Of a stretch of 64,000 nucleotides of DNA, positions 40,666-52,054 are shown one piece after another (the stretch's first letter is position 1; every line of letters begins with the position of its first letter). Under the pieces are notes generated by a model. That model was not told the origin of the DNA. It saw only the letters and a program-made list of their open reading frames with translations, and did not search any database. Origin of the DNA: Arthonia radiata (Eukaryota; Ascomycota; Arthoniomycetes; Arthoniales; Arthoniaceae); contig PSQN01000013.1 in NCBI GenBank assembly GCA_002989075.1, forward strand, positions 1,274,379-1,338,378. The letters run 5' to 3'. The position numbers and the translations under genes are program-made.

Positions 40666-41091
40666 TCGCGGAACAGGCGGGGCTTAACCCAGTGACTCTG
40701 GCGCAAGCGTGTCGCCATACGCAGACTAGATGAAAACAAGAGAGTGTGAATGACGAAAGGAGGGCGAGGATGAGTTGGCGGTGAAATGTGCCCAAAGGGA
40801 GGGTGATGTAGGCTGAAGTGGAGGCACTCATATCGGCTCACCGCCTCACAGCTCAAGCAGCGTCAGTGCACTGTCAGCACCTCTTCCCTTTGGAATTTCA
40901 AATCTGCCCGCATCGCGTTCAGTTGCCACCTCGACAAATCTTGTTTGCTTCTGCCAAGCCTTTTCGCAGCTCAGTCGCTCGACTGCTGGGTGACGTCTCG
41001 AATGCAAGGAGCTTCTCATCTTCTTGCGCTGTCGGTGTCTTACGCACCTTCCGAGCCGTATGATTCGGTACGATAACATTGCGTGTTCAAG

Positions 41092-41637
41092 ATGAACACT
41101 CCACCGCCACGCTCGCGCACCATACAGGTCAGAGTCGTCACACCTCGCCGCCCACGCTCAGCAGCCAGCCGCCTCCCCTCGAAAGTCATCGCACGCATCC
41201 TCCGAGACCGCCTCAATGACCGCTTTGACGTACTATACGACAGTCCCACGTACTCGCACTACATTGAATACAACACCTCCGTACTCACGATCGCTCGCCT
41301 CTGCTCTCCCTGCTTCCGACTTGCGGTAGAGTCAAATGACAGTCACATCACTTCAGTCAGAAAGGAATACAACAGAGTCGTTCGCTCTCTCGGCATTCTT
41401 CAGAGCAAGCGCGCCAAGTACAAGAAGAACGCAGCTCGATACGCCACACAGATCAGCGACCTCACGAATGAGATCGATAATGAGACCGAGCGTCGTGGGA
41501 TACTACTGGAGGCAGCGTTGTGGTTGGAGAAGGCTCAAGAGGGTTTGGTGAGGGCAAGAGAGAGACTGGAGAGGTCCGAGGAGGGTGATGAGGACGTGCC
41601 TGATGTCATTGAGTGGCGAAACTGGGACTGTGCCTGA
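41092..41637 (+). CDS. F-box-like array protein 27 (last member)
   Basis: A 181-residue member closing the array, starting at the ATG at 41092 (a GTG lies nine bases upstream in frame). The tail is Pro/Arg-rich. Block 1 is RLPSKVIARILRDRLNDRF, with LPSK (28-31) instead of L-P-x-E. Block 2 is VLTIARLCSPCFRLAVESN (64-82), followed by a long charged coiled-coil-like helix and block 3 (LEAALWLEKAQEGLVRARERL). The convergent ELMO-domain gene ends 125 bases downstream. Confidence 0.75.
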   Translation: MNTPPPRSRTIQVRVVTPRRPRSAASRLPSKVIARILRDRLNDRFDVLYDSPTYSHYIEYNTSVLTIARLCSPCFRLAVESNDSHITSVRKEYNRVVRSLGILQSKRAKYKKNAARYATQISDLTNEIDNETERRGILLEAALWLEKAQEGLVRARERLERSEEGDEDVPDVIEWRNWDCA

Positions 41638-41762
41638 GGCGCTGAGAGGGTGGAGTGCGACTAATGAGATGAGAAACATCGTCCACTCTCTCGCGTTGCA
41701 GTCGCACTGGCAATGCATATAGGCGATGCTCAAAAAATGATGCTGTTCCTCAGCGGGAGATG

Positions 41763-44018
41763 TCATGTCGCGGCTGCTTCATAATAGTAGTCATCATCAA
41801 GGCCCTCTCGAGATGGTAACTTGATCTCCTTCTCGTATGTTCCTGCTGCACCTAGACCAGACAGTGCATCTTCAAATCTTACATTGAGCAGTCGAATCTT
41901 CAAGCCGTATTTGCTGACAAACTCAACAAGCTTGGTAGTCTCATTCGTGATTGGCTGCTGGTCGAGCAGAAACAGTAAGCCGTCCAGCCATTCCGACGCC
42001 AATGTCTGGCTTGTTGGATTCAAAGTGAGCAGCAGCTCCTCTTGACCTTGATCAGGGTTTGCCTGAACATTTGACCTCGACGAGCCCTTGCGATGATGCT
42101 TGGGCGTCCGCGCACGTCCCTCACTCGATGCGTTGCTGGACGGTCTGGACCCATTGATCCGGATCTGCGTGTGTCCGCGTGCTGCTCTGTCAGATGAGTC
42201 GTCGAACACGGTGCGCGTCGTTTCCGTCTTCAGTGAGACGGACGAGCGCTCCTCGATCGGCGACGCTCCTGCAACCTCGGAGCCGATTGACTGTACATGC
42301 TTCAGATCCAGCCGATACTCGAGCGACTCGAGACTTGGCTCTTGACCCTGTGGTGTCTTCGAATCAAAGTCATCGTAATGGAGGAAGCGTCTGTTGTGTG
42401 AAAGGCGTGCATACCGCCATAAGACAGTCTGCTTGTCCGGCAGAGCTGTACCTAAAGGAGTGTGGCTTTGTGTTGAAGTTGGGAACCAAGACCCTTGCAG
42501 CAAACATCGGATACGCTGCTCTTTGATAAACTCTGACGCCTCCTTGTGGAGCTCTTGTTTCACCTGCTTTAGATGATGGCCCCAAGCTTCTTCGTGCGTT
42601 AGCTCAAGCAGACCCATCTGATCCTCGCGCAAGCGCCCCAACTCGTAAGTGGCAATGCCGTTCTCGATGTTAGTGATATCTTTGCTGATTGGAGCCAAGC
42701 CAACGACCTCCTCCAGAAGTATTCGAGTCAGCTCTTCGATCTTCATGTAGTCCTCGGTCCTCGCGCCTGCGGTAGCCCAGAGACGGACAAAGGCTTGAAT
42801 GCCCGCTGTATGAAGGCGAGCCCATTGTAACAGGAGCGGCTTGAACAGCTTGTCAAGATTCGAGCGTGACTCTAGGGCCGCATAATGCGCGTCGGTGTCG
42901 GTATCGGCTTGATCAATCTCGAAATGGTCGAAGAGGATAGACGTAACCGAGAGCGAGGCACGGGCAATAGGACATCGAAACTCTTCGGCTTTGGATGACT
43001 GCTCCTGCAGCATCCTTTGGAATGCCTCCTCAGCTTTCACGGCAAAGTTAGTGAGGTCAAGCATGCCGAGAAAGCCCACTTCTTCGAACTCCCAGACTGG
43101 TGTCTCGGACTGGAAGCCAAGCTTACGCCATTTGTAAGGGTCTCTTGGTTTCGTCTCGTCCGAGCTGACTGCATCGGAGTGGTCATTTGGCTCGGGATAC
43201 GATGCCATCGTCTTTGAAGCATGAAGAACGGTACCTAGTTGTTGACGATGATCTTGTCGATGGAGGTCCACTGCAAGCTCCTTCCACTTGTGCAGCAGCA
43301 TCTTGGTAAGTTGCTGGAAATCAAGAAGTGAGTGAGCCAATTCTTGAACGGCCGAGTCCTGCATCAGAACATGTACGGACTCAATCACACCTAAATTAGT
43401 ATACTTCTTGAAGAGGGCCTCCCACCCTGTTACTTCGTCGTTCGACATTGAATCTCTCAGTATGGCGTTGAGTAGTTGCAAAGCATTGTGACATAACGAG
43501 TGATCGGCAGATGCCAATCTGTCTGCTAAAGTCTTTAAAAACGCTGGGTATGCGTCGAGAGCAGGTTTGAGCGCCGCAAAGCCGAATTTCTCGGCACTGT
43601 CAGGATCAGCGGGATGCGAGACTACCGCAGCCAGAATAGACATAGCACCCCTCAGAATATTCACGAGGGGCTGTCCCACCACAAGATTGACAAGCTATTC
43701 GATTAGCGACTCCTATACAGCCTTGAAGACAGCGATCAGTCTACGTACCCTGTGAATCAGCTCTGAATTGATCCAGTCCCATCCTTGGTCGAGACTCAAA
43801 AGCCTCGAAAATGAGGTTAGAGTATAGGAAAGCGTATTTCCTGTCGCTTTTAAAGCGAGGAAGCGTAGCTTTGTAACGCCGTCATTGGCGATGAAGACAT
43901 CTGCGAATGACGGATCTCCAATAACATTCTGCAGCTTGAACGCCGCCATCTTCCTAGTAGAATCATCCTCCTGGCCCAGATCCCCCACCAGCTTTGGTAT
44001 ATCCACATTCTCATCCAT
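41763..44018 (-). CDS. ELMO/CED-12 family protein
   Basis: A large cytosolic protein of the ELMO/CED-12 family, which in animals works with DOCK-type exchange factors to activate Rac. Minus-strand exons are 44018-43749 and 43694-41763 with a 54-nt GTACGT...AATAG intron in phase 0, giving 733 residues. The N-terminus has armadillo-like helices (IPKLVGDLGQEDDSTRKMAA), the middle an ELMO-like region, and the C-terminus a PH-like domain (TSQTLASEWLDGLLFLLDQ). A Ser-rich basic linker lies about residue 600. The start at the second in-frame ATG is chosen by context; 44060 would add 14 residues. It is convergent with the last array gene. Confidence 0.75.
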
Positions 44019-44388
44019 ACTCGTAGTTCGAGATGACAACTGCTCAAGGGGGCGCGTCACACAAACGAGGGCGAGGTCACTTCACGCAAACAACTTACCC
44101 TACCGTGGTCTGTCCATGACGAGTGATGTTGCCTGCCGTTGAGATGAGAAGGCGGGCGAGAGGCGTTTATTGAGATGAGAACAGAACGATGCGTCGAAAA
44201 GGTCCGGCACACCTGAAACGCGATTGATCCTACGCTAGCGGCGGAACGTTTATCCGGGGTATGTGGAAGGACAGGGCTGCTGGAAATTGGACGTTTTTGG
44301 TGAATATGAACATACGACCAGGCTTGATTCAAAGTCCACATTCGCGAGATCAGGCTCTCAAGCAATTGCACCCCGAAGTCATATCACA

Positions 44389-45307
44389 ATGGCACCAGCC
44401 GCAGTCATCAATCCATCAATACTCTCAGCAGACTTCAGCAAACTAGGAGCAGCATGTGAAGATACGATCAAACAAGGCGCAGACTGGCTGCATATTGACA
44501 TTGTAAGTCTACTTTTGAAGTATATCGCAGAGATATCCTGGCATCACAGGCGGGTCGGCAGCCTAGCTATTTGAGACTTTTTCAGCGGAGCAAAGCAGCC
44601 ACACATCTAACTTGATGGCGCGTAGATGGACGGCCACTTCGTCCCCAACCTGACGTTTGGCGCGCCTGTCGTTACTAAAATCCGACCATATGTGCAGCGC
44701 CCGTCATCAGCATATGGTAAAGGTACCTTCGACTGCCATATGATGATCTCGGAGCCCAAGAAGTGGGTGAAGGAGTTCAAGAAGGCCGGGTGTGATTTGT
44801 ATTGCTTCCATTACGAAGCTGCTCTGGGCTCAACAGCAGCTGAGTCGCCAGATGAGCAGACGGACAAGAAGACGAGTCCGAAAGAGATGATAAGGTATGT
44901 CCACGATCAGGGCTTGCTGGCGGGTGTTGCGATCAAGCCGAAGACGCCAGTGAACGTTCTGTGGGAGATCATGGATAGCTCAGAAAAGGCGGAGGTGCCT
45001 GATGTGAGTGCTCTGCATTCTCACTGATGCGTAGTGATGCTAAGAAAGCTAGATGGTGCTTGTGATGACCGTGGAGCCTGGCTTTGGAGGTCAAAGCTTC
45101 ATGGCGTCGGAACTGCCAAAGGTGACGGCATTGCGGCATAGATATCCAAACCTTCACATTGAAGTGGATGGTGGTCTATCACCCAAGACGGTCGATCAGG
45201 CAGCGGAAGCTGGTGCTAACGTGATCGTCGCTGGTTCGGCTGTCTTCGGCGCACAGGATCCGGCGGATGTGATAATGAAACTGCGGCAAGCGGTGGACAG
45301 CAAATGA
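44389..45307 (+). CDS. RPE1: ribulose-phosphate 3-epimerase
   Basis: Interconverts ribulose-5-phosphate and xylulose-5-phosphate in the non-oxidative pentose phosphate pathway; a cytosolic TIM-barrel metal enzyme. Exons 44389-44502, 44626-45003 and 45053-45307, with introns of 123 and 49 nt, both in phase 0; 248 residues, slightly longer than the ~230 usual. Motifs: [33 protein letters not shown] (His and Asp metal/catalytic residues, rebuilt across intron 1), [21 protein letters not shown] and '[20 protein letters not shown]' followed by AGSAVF. An extra loop near residues 108-122 (SPDEQTDKK) is seen in fungal forms. It shares a short divergent promoter with the ELMO gene. Confidence 0.95.
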
Positions 45308-45443
45308 CTCCCACGACGGAATAGTGACCGACACACGGCCTCGCTTTGACCAGAGTGGATTCGGACAGATGATGTGATTGCAACCCCAGACAAAGCAATC
45401 CGTACACGATGCAGTGGCAGGCAGAGGGATGGACCAAGCTCAA

Positions 45444-46819
45444 TCAAGAACGCTTTTTGGTTGAGTTCCTGAGGCGCATGCTGGGGCCACCGTTGAGATC
45501 ATCGTCGGCCTCGTTGCCGGTTGCGCCTTGTCCTCGAGCCATCTCCTTCGATTGGCTCTTGGTCTCGGTCTCGTCCGTCCAGGGGTGCTTGATAGTGAGA
45601 CACCAGATATCAAGGTAGTCGCAGATAGAGAGGATGACGTCCACAACGAAGCTGCCGTAGACACCCATCGCAATGCCAAGACTCATGAAGACGAAGCTGA
45701 CTTGATACATGTCGTCTCCGAGTGAGCTCGGCCAGCCAATGCCAATGTGGTTCTGTAGCCATGGTCCCAAAGAGTCGACAATGCCGAAAAGTAACGGTAG
45801 CATGAGAACGTTCTGGTATGGGAATGGCGCCTTCGTGAGATGGGCCACAATGATCTGCCCGACGGTGTACGCATTGACCAAGCCGACGTAGAAGATGAAA
45901 GGTACCATGTGGTGCTCAAAGATTGTAGGCTGGAGGAGGAGGTAGATTGGGATCAAGACCCAGAAAGTAACATAAGGCAGATAGCCCCACAGTGCTTCGA
46001 ATGGGTCCTGGTTGCGCTCGCGTCGGGCATTGAAGACATTGATGGTGCTGCAAGTTGCATTAGCTTCATTCTGATGTTGCCGCGACTACCAACTTACCTT
46101 TGCACGGTGTTGTAGACGAGGACTAGACCGCCATACCACATGAACGACTCAGCCCAGCTCATGCTGTACAATGTGGATCCGACCGTGTCTTTGGAGACGC
46201 CCAAAGTCTCAAACATGGACTGTTGCCAGAAGTGGCCGCCTCCGAGGAATGCGGTCAATGCGAAGACGATCACCAAGGTCATGATGCCTTCGACTGGACC
46301 GGAGACGAGGCCGAGGTAGAGCGTGTGAGTGTGGTATTCGTCCCAGGTCTGGATGTAAAAAGTGAGGGAGCATGCGAACAAGACCAGGATGGTCTGCCAG
46401 CTCTGTCCAAGGTTCATGGTGGCGGCAAAAAGAAGTACCTCGAGTGTCGTATTGAGCGCATCAACGCCATGGTCGAAGAGCTCGCCGAGTGGTCCAGATT
46501 GGTGGGTGCGTCTTGCCTGCGTGCCATCTACGGCGTCGAATGTCTGATAGAGGAACAAGCCGATCGACCAAGTCAGATAGACCCACGCCGGGCAATCTTG
46601 ATCCAGGGTAGGATTGTACCAGAGCAGTGTAAGGATGTTGATGAGTACGAAGGCGAAACCGGAGAGGGTGATGGCGTTTGGCGCCATAGATAGGGGGAAG
46701 GCATTGATGACGAACTTGGTGTAGAAGGGTTTGAGGATGTACTTGGAGAGTAGCGATCGGTCGACGCCGGAATATTTGTACTCATTGAGTTTGGGGAGTT
46801 GTTCCTGTCGGATGTACAT
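45444..46819 (-). CDS. choline/ethanolamine phosphotransferase (CDP-alcohol type)
   Basis: An integral ER/Golgi membrane enzyme of the Kennedy pathway that transfers phosphocholine or phosphoethanolamine from its CDP form to diacylglycerol. Minus-strand exons are 46819-46098 and 46047-45444 with a 50-nt GTAAGT...TTGCAG intron (phase 2); 441 residues. The CDP-alcohol signature is complete: DAVDGTQARRTHQSG followed by LGELFDHGVD, matching DG-x2-AR-x8-G-x3-D-x3-D. About ten hydrophobic segments are visible, and the N-terminus 'EYKYSGVDRSLLSKYILKP' is typical. I cannot tell Cpt1-like from Ept1-like specificity. It is divergent to the zinc-finger gene, with ~1 kb between them. Confidence 0.9.
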
Positions 46820-47890
46820 GGCTGGTGTCGATCAACGGGGTTGGGCGAGGGCGGAAGTTGGTTGTGGCGAGCGGATGTGGCAATTGGTGCAGAAGGAGAA
46901 GTGTGTGTATATCGACAGCGCAACGTGGTCGCGACAAAGGCAATGTCGCAATCAGTGCAACCAGGTGTCGACACGGAGACGGGAGTGGGATGGGGAACGC
47001 GGGTGGACGCGACGCACACGAGCGGCGCGTAATCGAGAAAGGAGGAAAGTAAACACGTCACATGCAACGGACTCTACTCCGAGCTGCCTCACCGACCCCG
47101 ATACCGACTGCCAGGAATCCATGAGCTGCGCTTGCCGTAGTGCGGCTCAAATAGAGGGCGCTGATTGGCGCGGGAGGCAATCGATAGAAGTGGTCAGGCA
47201 CAAGGCAGATTTCGAGTGGGGCCGTGCACTGCCCAAAACGCCTGCGCCCTCGAAGCTCTCTCCCTCTTCACTCAACACTGCCACCCACAATCAAACCTAC
47301 CCCTCACTTCAATCTGCATTCAATGCTGCATCTCGTCTCTCTTCACCTTCTGACCTCGAAATTCCCGCGCTCGCTGACTCAATCTCCTCCTACAGGCGAG
47401 GGCGCAGCTTACTGGCCTTATGTAGAGGGCCGGCAGAAGTGTGCCCAATGTGCATTAGTGTAGGCAAACACTCTCTTCGGTCAAGCCTCTACACAGCAGA
47501 ATGTCCTGCTCTTCAGCGGCCTCATCCATTTCCACTGTGTCGCTCTCCTACTTTCATCTGCTCTTAATCCTCTTGTTCGCTCCCTCTCCTCCCTCTTCGC
47601 CTGCTGTTTCGTCTCATCTTCTTTGCATACTCCCCATCCCATATCAAAAGCTTCGCAGGCAGACAGACCGTAGCAAGGCGACTACACGGCACCACGCTTA
47701 AACATCGAAGCTTCGTCTGAGTGCTCATTGCTCATCGTTGCTCAAGATCACTGTGTGCCGCACCTTAGCCTTCTCGGTCAGCTCAACGTCTATCAATCCC
47801 CTTTCTGCATTGCAGCCCATTGCCTACCTGCTGGTTGCCTGCTATCATACTAAGCCCCCTTCCTTCCCGCCCTCACATCACCTCGCGCCA
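46820..47890. other. divergent promoter region
   Basis: About 1.07 kb between the phosphotransferase start (-) and the zinc-finger gene start (+). It is rich in pyrimidine runs and short repeats such as TCTCTCTTCACC, as expected for fungal promoters and leaders. No coding frame here is convincing. Confidence 0.5.
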
Positions 47891-50686
47891 ATGGCATACG
47901 ATCACAACTCATGGATGAATGACTCCGAGCGTGGCCAAGCCCAGCACAACCAGAGCTATGCTCGAGCATTTAATGGTCAATGGGACGGCCCAATGCATCA
48001 GGCGCCGCTCGCCTTTCCAGACTCATATGGTCAGCAGCAAACCGGTCTTAACCTCGACACCCACCTACCAAACACCTACGACCAACAGTCGGACGCTGCA
48101 ACCACCCCGACGCCCTACGCTCCTGAAGCCATCAGAAACTGGACTGATAACGAGGAGCCCTGGTCCGGCATACCATTGACGGCACCCCGTATCGACACTT
48201 CGGTCGGCCAGACCTCCCAGCATCGCAACCCCTTTGCAGTTCCGAGGTCGCCAGCAAGGTCTACTAGCACGGCTAGTGCTATGGGCCCGCCTCATATTGA
48301 CTCAGCCTACTGCAGCAACGCTTCACCCATTGCCAACGAGCCCACTACTGCCGGTTCTGATTGTCAAGAGGTCACTGGCATGTTCGGTCGCATGCCATAC
48401 CCCTTTGCACATTCAGCCGAAACACCTTCGACACCAGGCCGGCCCGCTCAACGCAGAACAGCTTCCGTCGCTGGCAGTATCGACGAAATGAACATCCCAG
48501 ACGACGGCAAGTGCACGTTTTGCAAGCGAGATTTCCGCCTCAAGTCAGAGCTGAAGAAGCATATGCTGAGGCACACCAGACCGTACCGGTGCAAGATCCC
48601 CACCTGTAATGGCCATGCCGAAGGGTTTACGACTTCCAATGACCTGGATCGGCACAACCGGAGCGTGCACAGCATCTTTCCTAAGGGTGCCAAAGTCTAT
48701 GTGTGCGCAGCGAAGAACTGCGCCGAAGGTGAGAAGACCTGGCCAAGGTACGACAACTTCAAACAGCACTGCGAACGCATGCACAAGCACGAAGGTCTTG
48801 AGTCATTGATCCGCAAGTCTGAACGTCAAGCTCCGCCGCCAAGTTCGGAGGTCCAGCAGCACTTGAACGAGTACAGCAAAAAGCCTGGTGCGGGTCGCAA
48901 GCGTTCTGCCATTTCAGACACGGCGTCCATGCCACCGGGCCCATCATCGCGCGCAGCGCCAGGATACAGTAGCCTCCAGGAATCTGCGGAGTCTGCCTTT
49001 TATGATGACTACAAGCCATATCCATACTCAGATACAGCATCTTGGTCAGGTTACCAAGGCGCCGTCAGCGACTTCAGCAGCAGCGACCCAAGTGCCCGAG
49101 TTGCTCAGCGCCAGATCAATCGCATGCGGGGTCACCGCATGAGTGACGCCGCCTCTCTATCTTCAAGTCGGATGAGCTCAAGCCGTGTTGGTGGTAGAAC
49201 ACCCCAGATCGTGCTTCACCAAGCTGGCGATGGCTCCAAGCAGCAACAACAGCGACAGACCCAGCAAAATCAACAGCTTGCGCATATGCAATTTGAACAT
49301 GCTCCGACTGAGAGTCCGATTGAATACTTTCAGGACACCAGCGGTCTACAGCAACAACACCACCCGCGAACACAATCCGAGAGCCAGCTACTGACGCCGC
49401 AAATGGCCCGCTCGCGCAGCCTCTCATCACAGTCATCCGTATCGACCGCGGCAAAATCTGGACGCGGTCGAGCAGCGACCTACAGCGGTAGCGACAGGTC
49501 GCGCAGTGCGGCGGGTAAGAGGAAACAAGAAGGCGCAGCCAGCAACCCAAAAAGGGTCCGGTGTAAGTGGCCTGGATGCGGCAAAGCTGACATGCGCCCC
49601 TGTGAGCTCAAGTCAGTATTGTACCCTTCTTCACCCGTTACTACCTGCTCCTAGCCCTGCGTCTACACTCATCGATCGGGAGATGTCCATACTGACCCAA
49701 AGCCCCACAGAAAACATGAACGCCGTCACTCCCGCCCCTTCGGCTGTACCTTTGACTTCTGCCACAAGGCGTTCGGGTCCAAGAACGACTGGAAGCGCCA
49801 TGAAGCCTCTCAACACTTCCACGACGAGATGTGGCGCTGCTCCCAGCCCTACGTCCCTTACCACACCTCCTCGCCATCCCCAAACCCGGTCTTCACCCTC
49901 TCCCAATCCGACTGCGAGACCTCCTCACCCTGCGCTCTCGTGTTCTACGAGAAGGCCGACCTCGCCGCCCACCTCGCCAGCCAGCACCAGGCCGATCCCA
50001 CAGCCATCGACGCTCTGTGTGAGCAGGGCAAGATTGGCCGCAATATGTGCACTACCTTCTGGTGTGGCTTCTGCAAGGCGATCTGCACGCTCGAGAACGA
50101 GGGCCGCAAAGGCTGGGACGAGCGCTTCGACCATATCGGCGCTCACTTCCATCCCGAGGGCAGGAACATCAAGGACTGGGTCCCGCCCATCGGCAACAAG
50201 AGCAAAGGCACCTTACTCGACGAGAAAGTCCGCCAGAATGAAGGCAGCTCGGACAGCAAAAGCGACATGGACGCTGCCGGCGACGCCGACACGACTTCGT
50301 TCGTAACCGCCTCCTCCATCGACGGCGCGGATGTTGCGGCCTTCCCGAGCCCTGGTGAGGGCTTCGAGAACAGCATGACCGGCATCGAGTTCGCGGGCAT
50401 GGGCGCTGCGGACCTCAATCTAAACCTCGACACCTCTTTCACTGGCTCGTTCACCTCCGCTCCGGATAGCAGTGCAGCCACAGCCTTCCCCGCGATGCAC
50501 AACGGACAACTCCCCAGTCCCGCTGCGTCCGGAAGCCAAGAAGCCTGTTCACGCCGCCAGCGCCTCGGCAGCCCCGACCCGAAATTCTGCTGCCAATGTG
50601 GCGACGGACCCATGAACGCACGTTTGCGGCAGGGCGTACCATGCCTGACGTGCGGACATAGCTGCGAAGTGCGATGTGAGAGTTGA
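47891..50686 (+). CDS. C2H2 zinc-finger transcription factor
   Basis: A probable nuclear DNA-binding regulator. Exons 47891-49611 and 49711-50686, with a 99-nt GTCAGT...CCACAG intron in phase 2; 898 residues. The intron is confirmed because splicing rebuilds a zinc finger: CKWPGCGKADMRPCELK joins KHERRH. A first finger group lies at about 208-300 (CTFCKRDFRLKSELKKHMLRH, then two atypical CN/CA fingers ending HNRSVH and HCERMH). The linker is Ser/Gln-rich with a poly-Gln patch (about 450-470). A second group spans the intron and continues with CTFDFCHKAFGSKNDWKRH. The C-terminus has a Cys/His-rich end (CCQCGDG...CLTCGHSC). The start is preferred at 47891 (CCAATGGC); upstream in-frame sequence looks untranslated. 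Confidence 0.85.
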
Positions 50687-51073
50687 CTGTTTGAACGCTG
50701 GTGGCGCCTTGGCGTTGAAATGGGAGCCGTGAAATTGGGGGATCTGAGGACAGGCACGTTTGGGATGGGTATGGCTGGCACGACGTTATGAGATATGATT
50801 GATGAACTTTCTGAACTACTTTGGTGAGGGGTTAGGATAGGAAAAAGTCTACTTGATACGCCTACTCCCAGTTCAATACAACTTCATACATCTCTGAACA
50901 TGAAAAAAGGTTTCTACCTCCTTTGTTGTATCCATATGACGTTCTCTTGATGGTCGGGGGTGTACGCACTGCGCGGTCGTCAATCCATCGCTGCGTATAA
51001 CGAAATGACCGTAGGACGCATCAAAACCTCAGTACTCCGTGGTACAAAGGCACCGCTCGTTCGATTCCCTGCT
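50687..51073. other. convergent spacer
   Basis: About 390 bases holding the 3' ends of the zinc-finger gene (+) and the next gene (-). Nothing further is seen. Confidence 0.5.
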
Positions 51074-51775
51074 CTAACGGCATCTCCCTCTACCAATCAC
51101 ACGTCTTTCACCAGTTGCCTTCAAAAGCCCTTTCGAAGATACTGTTATAATTCTCTTGCAGCATCTCTCTATCGCTGTCGGCGTCGCCATACTCGCCCAG
51201 ATGGTCGTATATATCTGGCTCCTCCGACAGATGGCATCTACGGTCCTGTTGATCTTTTTGTTGTCAGATGTGTCCACGACGACATCATGAGAGAGATCAT
51301 TACCTTGATGCACCCGCCCCGGGGTTCTCTCGTCGATAATGGCTGCTGCCGGGATTCTATGCAGGCACAAGTATGCTCCCTCAATGTGCTGCTGAGCCCC
51401 TGCTGGTATTGCCAGCTGCAACGTCCGTACCAGAGTGTTTTGCGTGAATAGATGATTTGTTTCGTCAAGCACAGATCCATCAATGACGAACAAACTCCAG
51501 TCCTGAGATGCGGATTGCTGCCATGGAGTTTTTGCGCCCCAATGCTCTGCGTGCTGCCGGTCGGAGAAGAGTGTGATAAACGGAGTGGGACCGTGGTGGG
51601 ACCACTTGAATTGGCGTTCAAGGGCTTGCTTGAAGTGGTCGATCTCGGATGAGTCAAAGGTTGTGGATGTGTACGCAGCTTCGAATCCGTCTGCAGGTGT
51701 GTATTCAGTTGCCGACTCAGGATAGTGGACGCGGTATAGGAGGTCTGGAGGCTTGGAACAAGTGAAATCTTCCAT
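51074..51775 (-). CDS. hypothetical protein, DUF7587-like N-terminus
   Basis: A frame of 233 residues from the ATG at 51775 (open upstream to 52012). The segment PDLLYRVHYPESATEYTPADGF, followed by a stretch ending in TPFITLFSDRQHAEHWG, resembles a fungal domain listed as DUF7587, in which a 'Y/F-R-V' strand is followed by 'h..w....FiS.fsd..hA..wa'. The match is from memory. 'TLQLAIPAGAQQHIEGAYLCLHRIPA' extends that fold. The last ~60 residues are basic and may run past an unseen intron. Function is unknown. Confidence 0.45.
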   Translation of the reverse strand: MEDFTCSKPPDLLYRVHYPESATEYTPADGFEAAYTSTTFDSSEIDHFKQALERQFKWSHHGPTPFITLFSDRQHAEHWGAKTPWQQSASQDWSLFVIDGSVLDETNHLFTQNTLVRTLQLAIPAGAQQHIEGAYLCLHRIPAAAIIDERTPGRVHQGNDLSHDVVVDTSDNKKINRTVDAICRRSQIYTTIWASMATPTAIERCCKRIITVSSKGLLKATGERRVIGRGRCR

Positions 51776-52054
51776 GCTTCGTTGACTCAGTTCATGATGT
51801 ATGATAGTAGCGTGCGAAGTAGGAAGTATGAAAGAGTAGCAAACGGAGTTTGGAAAGATGTGATCACTCTGTAGACACTCAGGACCCGTATTATATTTCG
51901 TCCCGGAAATCGTCGCCAATCGCTCCGTTGTGACTATGTCGATGTTCATCTCATAATATTCATCAGTCGACTGAACAGATCTATCCCGAGCGCCACCCGC
52001 TAGCTTCAACAATTATTACACAGCAGTGATGGCACATCTAGTTGTTTCTACCGC

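Noticed and set aside
7140-41637. The array as a secondary-metabolite or effector cluster
   Set aside because: No synthase, transporter, oxidase or regulator lies within it, and the members lack consistent secretion signals.
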